Part shown: positions 23,992 to 34,682 of the stretch, in pieces | How positions within the stretch are numbered: the stretch's first letter is position 1 | How the letters are laid out: each line of letters begins with the position of its first letter | Origin: Tomocerus qinae | Taxonomy: Eukaryota > Arthropoda > Collembola > Entomobryomorpha > Tomoceridae | Length of the DNA stretch: 64,000 nucleotides | NCBI GenBank assembly: GCA_020055645.1 | Contig: JAECZT010000034.1 | Location: 1 to 64,000 of the forward strand | Reading direction: 5' to 3' | Translations under genes and position numbers: made by a program | The notes under the pieces: model-generated | The model's database searches: none | The model's input: only the letters and a program-made list of their open reading frames with translations | Told to the model about the DNA's origin: nothing

Positions 23992-24867
23992 TTATAAATG
24001 TCTGCTGAAGCTTTCGTTTACATTTTTTGAATTTGTGGGCCATAAAGTTAGCGAATCTGCCAAATTTAGATTGTAGCTCTTTGCTTCCCTCGACATATTT
24101 AAAAGTGTTGCCACCCCATCCTCGTTATGACTGTTTGTAATATTAACTTGGTTAAATGTATTTGATTTAAAAGTGTTTCCAGACCCCGTTACCACAACTG
24201 GACAGTCTTGAGCCACGTTAGTGGTGATTGTCAAATCCTTTCCTGAGATAGTCACAGGACCGCTTAAAACATTTGAGATTAAAGCTCCGGACTTGACATT
24301 CTTTAGGATATTCACACTTGATTCGTTGCCTGAAATTACGTTGCTTTTCATTAAGAAGTCTTGGCCAGAAATGATAATCCCATTCCCTCTGACAGAGACT
24401 TGACAATTCCCTATCGAAGCCTCTTTCCCTTCCAACTGGAATCCATTCACACAGTTGTCAATCACCAGAGAGCTGAATACGTTGCCTCTACCTTGCACTA
24501 CAATTGCCGTATCAAAACCATTCATGGCCAGATTCTGGATTACCCAGTTGTCTCCCTTCACCAGGAATGCCGTAGTGTTGTCCCCATTGCTCTCCTTCCC
24601 GGGATACAAAATTGTGCTGTTTTTTGTGTCGTTGTTTGAAGACCCGCAGATATTTACAGTCTTCTCTCTCGAAACATTTCCTAAAGTAAAGCTACCATAG
24701 TATGCTTGTGGAAGTAATTGAATCTTATCTCCTGCCGCGGCTTTGTCAATTGCCGATTGAAGTTCTTCAGAAGTGCCTACCGTCACAACTTCCGACTGGC
24801 AAGATTTTATCACTGAAGCAATCAGCAAAAACCTAAAATTCGGATATAATGATCCCATTTTCACCAT
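23992..24867 (-). CDS. Secreted parallel beta-helix (pectin-lyase-fold-like) protein
   Basis: Single uninterrupted frame of 291 codons. I chose the ATG at 24867 (or 24858) because a signal peptide follows at once: FRFLLIASVIKS, with likely cleavage after SCQS. The mature protein begins EVVTVGTSEELQSAIDKAAAGDKIQL, the usual opening of right-handed beta-helix proteins. After it come many short turns rich in N, G, V and I (for example GDNWVIQNLAMNGFDTAI, GNTFKSNTF) of roughly 20-25 residues, typical of beta-helix rungs. At least eight N-x-S/T sequons support secretion. No catalytic residues of pectate lyases can be recognised, so enzyme activity is not claimed. The frame is intact, unlike several neighbours, and has no introns in the coding part, which fits a retrocopy or horizontal acquisition. 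A good donor site on the minus strand (AAATG|GTAAGAATT, near 25,040) could end a 5' untranslated exon. Confidence 0.7.
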   Translation of the reverse strand: MVKMGSLYPNFRFLLIASVIKSCQSEVVTVGTSEELQSAIDKAAAGDKIQLLPQAYYGSFTLGNVSREKTVNICGSSNNDTKNSTILYPGKESNGDNTTAFLVKGDNWVIQNLAMNGFDTAIVVQGRGNVFSSLVIDNCVNGFQLEGKEASIGNCQVSVRGNGIIISGQDFLMKSNVISGNESSVNILKNVKSGALISNVLSGPVTISGKDLTITTNVAQDCPVVVTGSGNTFKSNTFNQVNITNSHNEDGVATLLNMSREAKSYNLNLADSLTLWPTNSKNVNESFSRHL

Positions 24868-25243
24868 GAGAATAAGGTTATATAGGTACGCTGGTCTGAA
24901 TTTTTTATGCAAATCCATTAGAGTATTTATTAGTGTATTTATTAGTAATAATATGATAGGACTTTGTGTCTGAACCAAAGAAGATAATAAGTATAATAAG
25001 TATTTTACTAAAACCATATGCATAGATGTTAAAAATTCTTACCATTTTAGATGATACTTGTTTTGGAAGGAGATCGTCATTTCCTAAGGAGACTGTAACG
25101 TACACTACAATACGTGATTAGTAAAGAGTGAATTGAATGCTATTTGCAAATTTTGAGAAGTGAGAGGTAATATTCACGTTTATAAGTACTTATTGTAGTA
25201 ATTGTACCATAAAGACGCTGTGAACTGCTACTAGACATGTAAT

Positions 25244-25842
25244 CAGTGTACAAAATACCATTTACCACTTACCAGTGGTAAGTGGTTTTTAATGGTATTT
25301 AACGTTAAATACCACTACCTAAAAAGTAGTGGTAAGTGGTATAAATGGTAAAAATGGTAAAAAATAGTTTAATTTAAATTTCGTGTTTGAATTTTGAATA
25401 AAATTCGGTGCCAAAGTATGAAATAGCTTAGCAGATGATCATTGTTGTCACAAATTGATAAGTGTTCATCAATCAGAGTAGGATTCAACCAATGGGGGCG
25501 CTAACAACCCTTGCCGATTGAGAAATTAATTGCAATTAAATTAGCATCAATTTTAAATGGGCGATACCAAATACAATCTTTTTTTCGTCATTTTTTTATA
25601 ATTTTTGGTGTACAATCAAATAAATATGATTAATTTAATTGATTAAGGGGCTAATTTGAAATGTTTCATAGAAAATAAAGTTTTTAAACTTATATTTTAG
25701 GAAGTCTAGTGTATTTGTACTCAGCTGTCTAATCAATCGCTAAAATTTACCATTTTTACCATTAAATGCATTTTTACCATTAAGTGCATTTTTACCACTG
25801 TGATGGTAAAAAAGGCTAAAAAGTGGTAAATTTTGTACACTG
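25244..25842. mobile_element. hAT-like non-autonomous element (599 bp) with 8-bp target duplication
   Basis: Ends CAGTGTACAAAAT and ATTTTGTACACTG are inverted repeats. The element is flanked by the direct repeat CATGTAAT (25236-25243 and 25843-25850), exactly 8 bp as for hAT transposons. Both ends hold many subterminal copies of tttacca/tggtaaa (ccacttaccagtggtaagtgg at the left, three at/tttttaccatt units at the right), possible transposase-binding sites. The interior is AT-rich without a transposase frame. The perfect duplication suggests a fairly young insertion. Confidence 0.88.
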
Positions 25843-25850
25843 CATGTAAT

Positions 25851-26680
25851 ACAAGGGATTTCAATTAATAAGCAGCGGAGCTGCTTTATAGGTATGCTGG
25901 ATCTGTCTGTCTGTCTGGTAGCACGATAACACGAAAGAGCGATTTTAGATAATCAATTCTAACTTTCTGTACGTAATCTAGAGCTTAGAGAAAAGGTGAG
26001 GTCGAGTTTGAAATTGGACAAAATGGGACTTACCCTCTGCCTTTGGTGTTGTTCAAAAACTAAAAATTGGTGCAACTTTAGTTCTTTCTTCACACCGTAG
26101 AACATCAAACGTAATGAGATGGCTAATTCCAAAGATTCGAAAGGTCAAAGGTAAAGTCATACAGATTCAAATGGTCATTGGAAAAATACACTGAAAAGTG
26201 CCATGTAACGTCGTAAAAGTATGATTATCTCCGCTACTTTTTACATACGCACTTGATATGTTTTATTATCTATTAATTTCCATTATGGCCATGAATGATA
26301 CTACAATAGATACTTATTACAAATATTTTAATTGTATCATTATAGTAATCATAATATCACTCATGCTATATATCGATACTCATGCTATTATGAGTATCGA
26401 GTGTGCCGTAAATGGCGCACAATAATATTTTTGGGCATGCTGTAAACTCATTGAACAACGTTTTAGCTTATGCATATCAATTTAATTTAATAAGCAAAAC
26501 ATTAAAAATAGTAAACAATCATCATCTGACAGGTTATTTCTCCCACACTACCATTTTAAATATCATATTTCTGCTTGCACATTCTCGTCCTCATCACTAA
26601 TTTTGTAAAAGTTTCGACTATGAAAATCAAAATTTGGAAATACTGTACGAAAATGTTGTTGTCCAGCCTTTGAAATGACA
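25851..26680. other. Intergenic DNA, no gene recognised
   Basis: Contains a short ctgt microsatellite (near 25,906-25,918), the compact gcagcggagctgc palindrome near 25,873 and a perfect 10-bp-arm hairpin at 26,373-26,400. A 62-codon plus-strand frame at 26,412-26,600 shows nothing recognisable. Confidence 0.6.
26373..26400. repeat. Perfect inverted repeat, 10-bp arms
   Basis: tcgatactca, 8-base spacer, tgagtatcga. Could form a stable hairpin. No terminator or regulatory role can be assigned. Confidence 0.8.
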
Positions 26681-26684
26681 TCAA

Positions 26685-26775
26685 TAAAGGTAAAAAGGCA
26701 AAAAAGACTATTCTAAAAAACTTAATCCTACCTTTTTTTATGAAGAAGGCTAAAAAGATCATTTTCCCTGCTTAG
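26685..26775. mobile_element. Partial copy of the caggga-type MITE
   Basis: Shares aaaggtaaaaaggcaaaaaa, ctacctttttttat and the terminal ttttccctg with the elements at 45513-45754 and 58724-58983. Only about half of the element is present. Confidence 0.55.
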
Positions 26776-26868
26776 AGCTGCTGATTTGAACGTAAATGTC
26801 AAGGCTTGAAAATGAAATCCATCATGACTAAAGTATAAAGATAAACTGGCGCATGCGTATTGAATAAT

Positions 26869-27022
26869 TAATGTTTTTAATAATGTACCCCAAAGCAGTT
26901 TACCCGATGTCCACCACACGCAACGTGCATTTGTCTGATGCCTTCTGAAGTTATCTGACAAAGGCACTTTGATTACAGTGGAGTTCGGGTCAACTGCTTT
27001 GGGGTACATTATTAAAAACATT
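26869..27022. mobile_element. MITE family 2, 154-bp copy with long inverted repeats
   Basis: Terminal inverted repeats of about 35 bp, near perfect: aatgtttttaataatgtacc at the left and its reverse complement at the right, then ccaaagcagtt arms and acccga/tcgggt. A 97-codon frame crossing it is only the element read through. The short relative lies at 23175-23253. Confidence 0.85.
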
Positions 27023-27710
27023 TGTATGTACGTACTAGTTGAATCCTAGCACACAAAGTGTGCTAGAAAATGTTGCAATCAGTAAATTTCTAGCGACTGC
27101 GCATTGGCCCGAATTTCATAGACCGTTGATTGGACTCAGTAGTCTAGTCATTGCTCATTAATACAAAATATTACCCTTACTCATTAATTACAAAATATTA
27201 CGGACATAGATACAAACATTTATTCAAGAATAATGAAAGAATCCCGTGCGCATGCCCCACTTTATGTTTATGTAGAGTAAAGATGTTTGTATGTGTCTAT
27301 ATGTATTTATGAGAATAGGGCAAGCCATGTAACGTTTCAAAACAGAATGGTCTCTTGCTTAATTTATGCATACACGCTTGCGCCTTTTTAAAGGCAAAGT
27401 ATGATAAAATTATTAAATTTAAATACACCGTTGTGTGACGTGGTAGTAGAAATTTCTTATTTCAATTAAGTATACCGTTTGTTGGACTTATTAATTTTCA
27501 CTCGCATCTTGAAGTTTTGTTGTGCTATTGTGACAAGAAAGTTTTGGACTCATTGACTTTTGGGATTCTATATATAATATGATAGAATTTGTTGATACAT
27601 TTCACAATTATTTTATTTTATTATTCAAAGAACAGCTTTTTGAAAGCTAACTAAACATTCTTCACATTAATACTACCATAAAACATTTATTTGACCGTTT
27701 TAACGGCTCT
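27023..27710. other. Intergenic DNA, no gene recognised
   Basis: AT-rich, no frame of note, no repeat shared with the rest of the window. Confidence 0.6.
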
Positions 27711-28115
27711 TTGCCAAATAAGGCAGACTTGACCATTTGTTTGTCCATTGCCGATGAGGCAGACTTTACCATTCGTTGGTCCATTGTCAATAAGGCAGAC
27801 TTGACTATCTGCTGGTCCATTGCTAATACGGCAGACTTGACCATTTGTTGGTCCACTGCTAATACGGCAGACTTGACCATTTGTTGGTTCATTGCCAATA
27901 AGACAGACTTCACCTTTTACGGGTCCATTGCCAATAAGGCAAACTTGACCTTTTACTTTTACTGGTCCATTGCCAATAAGGCAGACTTAACCTTTTACTG
28001 TGGTCCATTGCCCATAGGGGACACTTGGCCATTAGCTATAGACGAAAGCGCAGACTTGACAATCAGCTGATCCTTTGTGACTCAAGGCAGACTTGACCAC
28101 TTCCTGGTCGTTTGT
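27711..28115. repeat. 39-bp minisatellite, about 10 copies
   Basis: Unit of roughly 39 bp with core aaggcagacttgaccatttg, then ttggtccattgcc. Because 39 is divisible by three, both strands stay open: the minus strand reads 13-residue repeats with core MVKSAVLAMDQQ, the plus strand repeats with ADLTICWSIAN. No splice sites, signal or conserved flanks support a gene, so I treat it as a non-coding minisatellite. Confidence 0.85.
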
Positions 28116-28205
28116 TCAGAGTACCGTAGATCCTTAGCCAAGTGAACATGGTGGGCGACCGGAGTAAGTTTCCAATGTCCATATTTCAATTTAATAACAA
28201 AAGTT

Positions 28206-28262
28206 GGTTGAAGTAAGACAGTGGTTGTCCAAGTATCTATCACAATCACTCTTACTTCAACC
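28206..28262. mobile_element. MITE family 1, 57-bp internally deleted copy
   Basis: Both ends of the family are present (ggttgaagtaagacagtgg and cttacttcaacc) but almost the whole interior is missing. Confidence 0.8.
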
Positions 28263-28439
28263 CAAAAAGTTGATTCGGTCTTAGTAAGAAGTTTTAGAAT
28301 TATTTTTGACTATCTTTCAATGTTAATTCTCTACCTCTGGCCCACTAAAAGTAGAAACCGTGATAAGGTCAATTGGAATTAATATAAAACATCTTTGCAT
28401 CTGAATTACATTCTACTTAAATCGGAATACGTTAAAAAA

Positions 28440-28866
28440 TATCCCGTATTAGAAAATCTTCACTATTAAAAAAACTCCCGTTAGACAATCTCCCTATTAG
28501 AAAATCTCCCCGTTAAACAATCTCCCAATTAGAAAATCTCCCCTTTTGAAAAATCTCCCCGTTACGCATTCTCCCTATTAGAAAATCTCCCCGTTAAACA
28601 ATCTCCCCGTTAAACAATCTCCCTATTAGAAAATCTCCCTATTAGAAAATCTCCCTATTAGAAAATCTCCCCTATTAAAAAATCTCCCCGTTTGACAATC
28701 TCCCTATTAGAAAATCTACCCATTAAACAATCTCCCCATTAAACAATCTCCCTATTAAGAAATCTCCCCGTTAGACAATCCCCCTATTAGAAAATCTCCC
28801 CGTTATACAATCTACCTATTAGAAAACCTCCCCGTTAGTCAATCTCCCTATTAGAAAATCTCCCGG
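28440..28866. repeat. 20-bp minisatellite, about 21 copies
   Basis: Variants of aatctccccgttaaac and aatctccctattagaa follow each other with a period near 20 bp, in an alternating pattern of cccgttaaac and cctattagaa units. There are no unique spacers, so it is not a CRISPR array. Confidence 0.88.
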
Positions 28867-29219
28867 TATGAGAAATAAGAAGAAACGGCAGAACGAAAAT
28901 CAAACTATAAAACTTAGTAATTTGAGACGTGGAGCGTGGAGGTGGATCGGACATGGGAATGATGAGACTGTAAGATTCCAATAATGTAATGGAAAACTGC
29001 ACACTGTTTACCTGTACTTGAAGTAAACTGTTTGTCAATCCGGAATACACACTAGCTTTATTTCTAACAGGGCCTGGGCCCTGTGACCGCCTAGTTTAGT
29101 ATATAGCCTATTGTTATTTGTTCGACGGCAGTTTCTAAACTTTTTAGGTAGGCTTAACGTCCTTGTTGTTGGTAAGTATTGATTTAGTTAGTAAATGTGG
29201 CCAAACATTCTGGCTTCTT
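28867..29219. other. Intergenic DNA, no gene recognised
   Basis: A 71-codon minus-strand frame (28,835-29,050) starts in unique sequence and runs into the minisatellite. No recognisable domain. Confidence 0.55.
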
Positions 29220-29380
29220 GTACATAGTACGTAGCATTACGTTTATGTTCCTGCCTGAATGGTATTTTATTGATGATCATGATGATTTAGTTAGTAATAT
29301 GCCGTGAACAGGGCTTGTATGTCTTGAATTATTCAAAAAGCCAAAAATATACTTAACCTCACAATACAAGTCGCTGTCCA
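29220..29380. repeat. Orphan copy of the receptor upstream block
   Basis: Similar to 31,610-31,765 (tacgta/tggcatt...cgtttatgttcct, gtgaacagggcttgtat, ttcaaaaagcc, cttaacc) but with no receptor gene in the expected place towards lower coordinates. This suggests that another receptor copy between A and B was lost. The stretch 29,750-29,840 likewise resembles 32,180-32,275 (ctacgaagacaataatatgataaaa). Confidence 0.6.
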
Positions 29381-29935
29381 TAATTGGGATTTTAAAGCTT
29401 GAGAAATCAGAAGTAAATAATTGCGACGATCTTCTACTTTACAAAAATTGTAATTTAAAATTACACCCATAAAATAGACTTTTAATCCAAATTTGCTTTT
29501 CAGAATTGATATAGCACACCATAGGAAATTGTAATTTATTAGTTTTACTGCTTAAAATTGTTTTCCTTTCACCTAATAAAAATTTTTATTAGTGCTCATC
29601 CATGGAGGACTCTCAAAATCAAATGGGGTCCAAAAGTTTACCATCTTTCAAGATACAAGCTTTCTTTCAAGCTGGACCACAATTACATATAGGGAGCTAC
29701 TCCTCGTTGGGTAAACCGGGTTTATGAACTTGTAATGCATAACGCCGTGTTGGAAAGAGTGGAAAGATTTAAAATCCCATCTACGAAGACAATAATATGA
29801 TAAAAGAGGTAAAAGCTTTCTCATATTGGTGTATATATTTATTTGTTTTTAATTATTCATTGTTATAGTTATACAATATAGAATATCCAATAATACATAC
29901 ACACCGTTTTAAAAATAATCTTTACACGTTGTACA

Positions 29936-31327
29936 TTAATGTTTCAGTCCCCAAATACATATTTTACCCAGCCCAATTAATATTGTGCTAGAAACTGTAA
30001 CAACAGTGAAGCGTTTAAAATGATAGAAAGAGCCAACCTTGACTTGAATTGGCACACAAGATCGATAAACTGGCATAACTCTCAACCTGTCCTCTCTACT
30101 GGTGCCAATATCCAGATGTAAATAAAATTTAGCAAAACCCTGTGACAGTTCGAACACTCTCGCAGTCATTACACAAAAAGAGCAACAGATAGATCGTGCA
30201 GACTATGAAGAGTGGTACTAAAAATCCATAAATCCAAACGGGTATCGTTGGATCCTTCAAAAACTTGATGCAGGTGAAACCGCTACCAATGATGACTACC
30301 ATAAGCATTAATTTATGCAGCGGCTGGAAAATTCTGGCACAACACTCATTGTATTGGTTGTGCAGGATTTGAAGTGCCCTGTACGAAGTAAGGAAGTCGG
30401 ATGCGAGACAATGTTTTGCTTTCATCCTACAGGAAAAAAATATGCTATTAAAGTAAATTTAAATTCCAAATAAATCTTTAATCCTGAATTACCTGAGAAT
30501 TCTTAAATAGGAAGAGGCACAGTAAGTGTACGCGAAATGGAAAAGGGCGCTGTATAGAAATACGACCCAAGCCCAAAATATAGTAATGGTCTCCACTGTC
30601 CCAAAAGCCAAAAATATGTAAATATTTGTCTCTTCAATCTTTGGGAAAAATAGAGTATGAAAATAGTAATTGCGATTGGGAAACACCAAAAACATGAAGA
30701 CAGATAGTGGAGTATGTAACATAATTGTAATTACACATCCAACCAAAACCAATCTTAATTTCTTTTCAGACTGCATCCGAATTTCTCCGTTTTCTGTAAA
30801 AATATTTCAGGTTTGCAATGATAAGTCAATCTATTTCTTAAAAATTATAATTTTAATTATAGAAAATCAATTAAATGTAATAAAAACACAAATTATTGTG
30901 ATTTAAGACCTTGAAGAGGTAAGAAGAAGTTGGATGAACTGATTGGCGCAGAATAGAATCTCATGTTGATAAAAAAATGTGTTGATATGCACAACGGCAA
31001 TTCCTGAGTAACAAGCAGTCCACATAAAATGCATAACTTGATGAAAAACTTCTCCTTTCAGGTAGCGAATTGAATTGTAAAATCGTATAAGGAGTAAGCT
31101 CGATTGTAAAATGTGAAAGTAGAAGGTGAAATTGAAGAGATAAACTGAACACTTTGAAGATTTCCAATCACACGACGTGTTTGGCGATTCCATTTTGTAA
31201 GGAACACATGGTTGAGTAGAGAGCATATCCAATACTGTATTCTACTCAAAACATTTTGACAACTGATCAATTACTTTCTGAAAAAAATCTTGTAAAATTT
31301 ACTCAAAATTACTCTTAATTTAAGCAT
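29936..31327 (-). pseudogene. 7TM chemoreceptor-like copy B, multiply broken
   Basis: Same three-exon plan as copies A and C: 30910-31327, 30493-30793 (301 bp, the undamaged length) and 29936-30426, all splice sites kept. Exon 2 is open and reads VGCVITIMLHTPLSVFMFLV then PNRNYYFHTLFF. Exon 1 carries a TAG at 31242-31244 where A and C have leucine, and at least four indels relative to A and C (near 31,280, two flanking the KWNRQTRR segment near 31,165-31,195, and one near the exon end at about 30,920). Exon 3 has an extra base in the run at 30175-30179, splitting the segment around LLLFCVMTARVFEL. The nonsense change cannot be explained by a homopolymer error, so this copy is a true pseudogene. 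Confidence 0.75.
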
Positions 31328-32974
31328 TTTGTCAAATGTTACTTTTATTTGATTTTCAATCAGATTAAAAATGACTCACTGAATGTACTCAACTCTAAGA
31401 CAATATTTTGTAACTGAAAAAAATGATGTAGTTTTCCTTAGAGCTGCCACTTTTGAATGTGAATTGGGAAGCTGTAAAATATAATCCATTAATAAGGGTC
31501 GTAGTAGTTGTGTTTGTTGTTAGACTCGTAGTCTGTACTGTACACGTAGTCTTAACTGCTTTGCGTATTGATTAAGTTAGGTATACGTGCAAAAATTGTG
31601 GCTTGTTATATACGTGGCATTTCATTTACGTTCCTATAATATGATTTTTTATTAATGACAATGATTTTTTATTAATATGACGTGAGCAGGGCTTGTATAT
31701 CTTTACCTAATCAAAAAGCCGAATTGTGTATACTTCAGTTTACTTAACCCTCTAATACCTGGGGCTGACCATGAAATTTGGAGGTTCACACGCACATTCT
31801 GAATCGAGTGGTCGTCGAATCAAATTTATAGCATTTTTCAAAAATTCAACCGTTTTGGCCTAAATTTATCTTTCAATCTTTTAAAAATCGTAGGAATATT
31901 CAACGCATGATGACAATTAGTTCATTTGTACCTGTGGCCTTGGACCAAAATTTAATCTTAAAGTTGCGTAATTGGCTAATCCACGCAAAACGATCTCGAT
32001 TCAACAAAAATAGACTTTTTCTGGTGGATGCAACGTTTGAAAATTATTGTACATAGCTTGACTACAATTACATATTGGATATTTCTGTTCTTTGGGAATA
32101 CCAGGTATGTTAGGGTTAACTATTTGCTGAATATGAATGCGTGGGTTGGTTCCTGTGATGGAGAGATGTGGTTGTAATGCATGATTTAGGCCGCCTCGGA
32201 AAGAATTCCTTCTACGAAGACGATATGATAAAAAGTAAATGGCTTTCACCTATATTGGTTTATACGTACACAACTTAATATTATTACATATACATAAAGT
32301 TGTTTGCGTCACTACAAGAAGGTTAAAACCTTTACAAGAGTTTCAAAGCATGTATTTATGCATAATTTAGTGACCCATGCCAATGATAATTTATTAAAAG
32401 CAGGGATAACATAGAATACTGTCTAAAATGAGAATAAGTGACTATTTTTACCGATCCCAAGAACGAGCGACTAAATATTACATGTATAGCGTCACCTATG
32501 TCACATTTTAAACTTATTAAGACACAAGTGATGAAAAATTGCAAAGTAAATAAATATACCAAGGTTGGCTGTTTTGCTGCCCCTATTTCATTACTATTAC
32601 TGTTACCACTGTCAATAGCTACAAAGAAACGTGTAAAACATAATATATTAACCATGATGCTAAAGTTTTATGTAACGCTCAAACTCGTGAATACTGTCGA
32701 ACTTGATCTCATGACCGGCGCTAACTAAAATTGCCAAATAAAGACCCTATGACACATCTAAAATGAATTTCTTTGTTATTCAATGACTCACTTCAAGAAA
32801 TAATGCTACTAAATAATAAGAAAACAGCTTGCATTCGTATTACACTTTATTAAAATATTTTAAAATAATTTTAGTCATTATTACAAAACAATATAAATAT
32901 TCAATCGGGATATTAAAGTCGGTTTTGAAATAAAGTTAGGAATACATTAGTTACCCGATTGCTTAATTTCTACA
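31328..32974. repeat. Duplicated intergenic unit between copies B and C
   Basis: Contains the upstream block (31,610-31,765) of copy B and blocks shared with 23,300-23,700 and 29,750-29,840. A short downstream segment (32,285-32,370, gcgtcactacaa...) is shared with 35,880-35,960. No coding function. Short frames at 32,001-32,249 and 32,356-32,728 show nothing recognisable. Confidence 0.55.
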
Positions 32975-34682
32975 TTATTGTTTCAGTCCCCAAATACATA
33001 TTTTACCCAACCCAATTAATATTGTGCTAGAAACTGTAACAACAGTGAAACGTTTGAAATGATAGAAAGATCCGACTTTCACCAGAATTGGCACACAAGA
33101 TCGATAAACCGGCATAACTCTCAGTCTCTCCTCTTTACTCGTTCCAATGTCCAGGTGCAAATAATATTTGGCAAAACCCTGTGATAACTCAAAAACTTTG
33201 GCAGTCATTACACAAAAGAGCAACAGATAGACCGTGCAGAGGATGCCGATTAGGAGTAGTATTGCATAAATCCATAAGGGAATAGATTTGTCTTTTAAAA
33301 ATTTGATGCAAGTGAAGCCACTGCCGATGATGATTACAAGGAACATGAACTTATGCAGCGGCTGGAAAATTTTTGAACAACATTCATTGTATTGATTGTG
33401 TAGGATTTGAATCATCCTGTAGGAAGTGAGAAAGTCGGATGCACTGCACGTTTTCACTCTTGCTCTATAGAAAAATTAATAAACCTTTGTAAGGTACAAG
33501 TTGTAATAAAGTCATTTAAAACCTGAATTAAAGGTTTATTTCGATAGTATTCAAGTTTTAAGTTTTTAACTACATAATTAGTTTCTCGGTTGAAGTAAGG
33601 CAAATATTGCACATTTTAAAAATCGCGCCATAAAATACACAGGGCATACCAGGACCCTCTTTCGAGAGACCTAACCTTCTGACCTAATTAAAACAATAAC
33701 ATTTAAAGATATTTGTGCAGCCACTGCCTTACTTCAACCATTGACCCTATATGTAACAATTGAGAAGTTGGTTCTCACAAAAAATCAGTAGATATTGAAT
33801 AAAATGTTTTAAATAAAATGTTAGATTTTTAGTACTTGAGAATTGTTAAGTAAGAACAGGAACAGTAAGTGTAGCCGATATGAAATAAGGCTGTGCATAA
33901 AAACACCATCCAGCTCCAAAATATAGTAATGGTTTCCAGACATCCAAAAGCCAAAAGTATGTAAACGTTTGTTTCTTCGTCGCTTCAAAAAATAGAGAAT
34001 AAAAATAATATTGGCGATTTGGAAACACTAAAAATAAAATGACAGTTAGCGGAATGTGTTCTGAAATTGTTAATATAAATCCGATAAAAATCACTCGTAA
34101 TTTCGTTTCAGCTTCTAAATGAATTTCCCCTTTAGCTGTAAAAGTAAATTACAATAATTAATTAATCCATTTATTTTTTACTGTAAAACATTATTTAAAT
34201 TAATTAAATTCAGCCACATAGTAAATTAGAAACAGAAGATTAAAATTGTTTTGTGCTTTAAAACCTTGAAGAGTAGAAAGAAGTTGTATAAATTGATTGG
34301 CACAGGACAGAATCTCATTTTTGTTCAGAAATGTATTGACGTGTAGAACAGCGATCTGAGCATAGCAAATAGCCCATAGGAAATGCATAATTAATGGGAA
34401 AATTTCACCTTCTACTAGATTACCAATCGAAATGTAAAATCGTACTAAGAGTAGCATAGTTTGGAACATGTGAAAGTAGAATGTGAAATTGTAAAGGTAA
34501 ACTGAACACTTTGACGTTTTACCAACTAAACGAAGTTTATGACGATTCCATTTAAAAGGAACACAGATTTGGGCAGAAAGAAAACCCAGCAGAGTATTCA
34601 AATCAAACAGTTTTAACAACTTTTCAAATAATATCGGTAAAACTTTTCTAAATTTACTTAAAATTAGTTTCAGGCGGAGCAT
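32975..34682 (-). CDS. 7TM chemoreceptor-like protein, copy C (one frameshift)
   Basis: Exons 34265-34682, 33836-34135 and 32975-33464 with conserved splice sites and phases; full product about 402 aa. It begins MLRLKLILSKFRKVLPILFE and shares with copy A the FDLNT, CSVYLYNFTF, CANQFIQLLSTLQG, QILHNQYNECCSKIFQPLHK, IGSGFTCIKFLKD and KVGSFYHFKRFTVVTV blocks. Exon 2 is 300 bp, one base short of copy B: a deletion near 33978-33985 (cgtcgcttc on the plus strand) breaks the frame before the ETNVYILLAFG-type helix. Unlike most lesions here it is not in a homopolymer. Intron 2 holds a MITE family 1 copy. The least damaged member with A; it could be functional if the indel is an error. Confidence 0.55.
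33588..33739. mobile_element. MITE family 1, copy 3 (152 bp, inverted relative to copy 1)
   Basis: Identical length to the copy at 21591 and the same ends, but the internal ttattgttttaatt segment lies in the opposite orientation. It sits in intron 2 of chemoreceptor copy C, so the two insertions are independent events and not part of the gene duplication. Confidence 0.85.

Noticed and set aside
24221-24973. Plus-strand frames of 60-92 codons
   Set aside because: Antisense shadows of the beta-helix gene.
26728-27021. 97-codon minus-strand frame
   Set aside because: Runs through a MITE from one inverted end to the other.
28440-28866. CRISPR-like short regular repeats
   Set aside because: Contiguous 20-bp tandem units without unique spacers, in a eukaryotic context.
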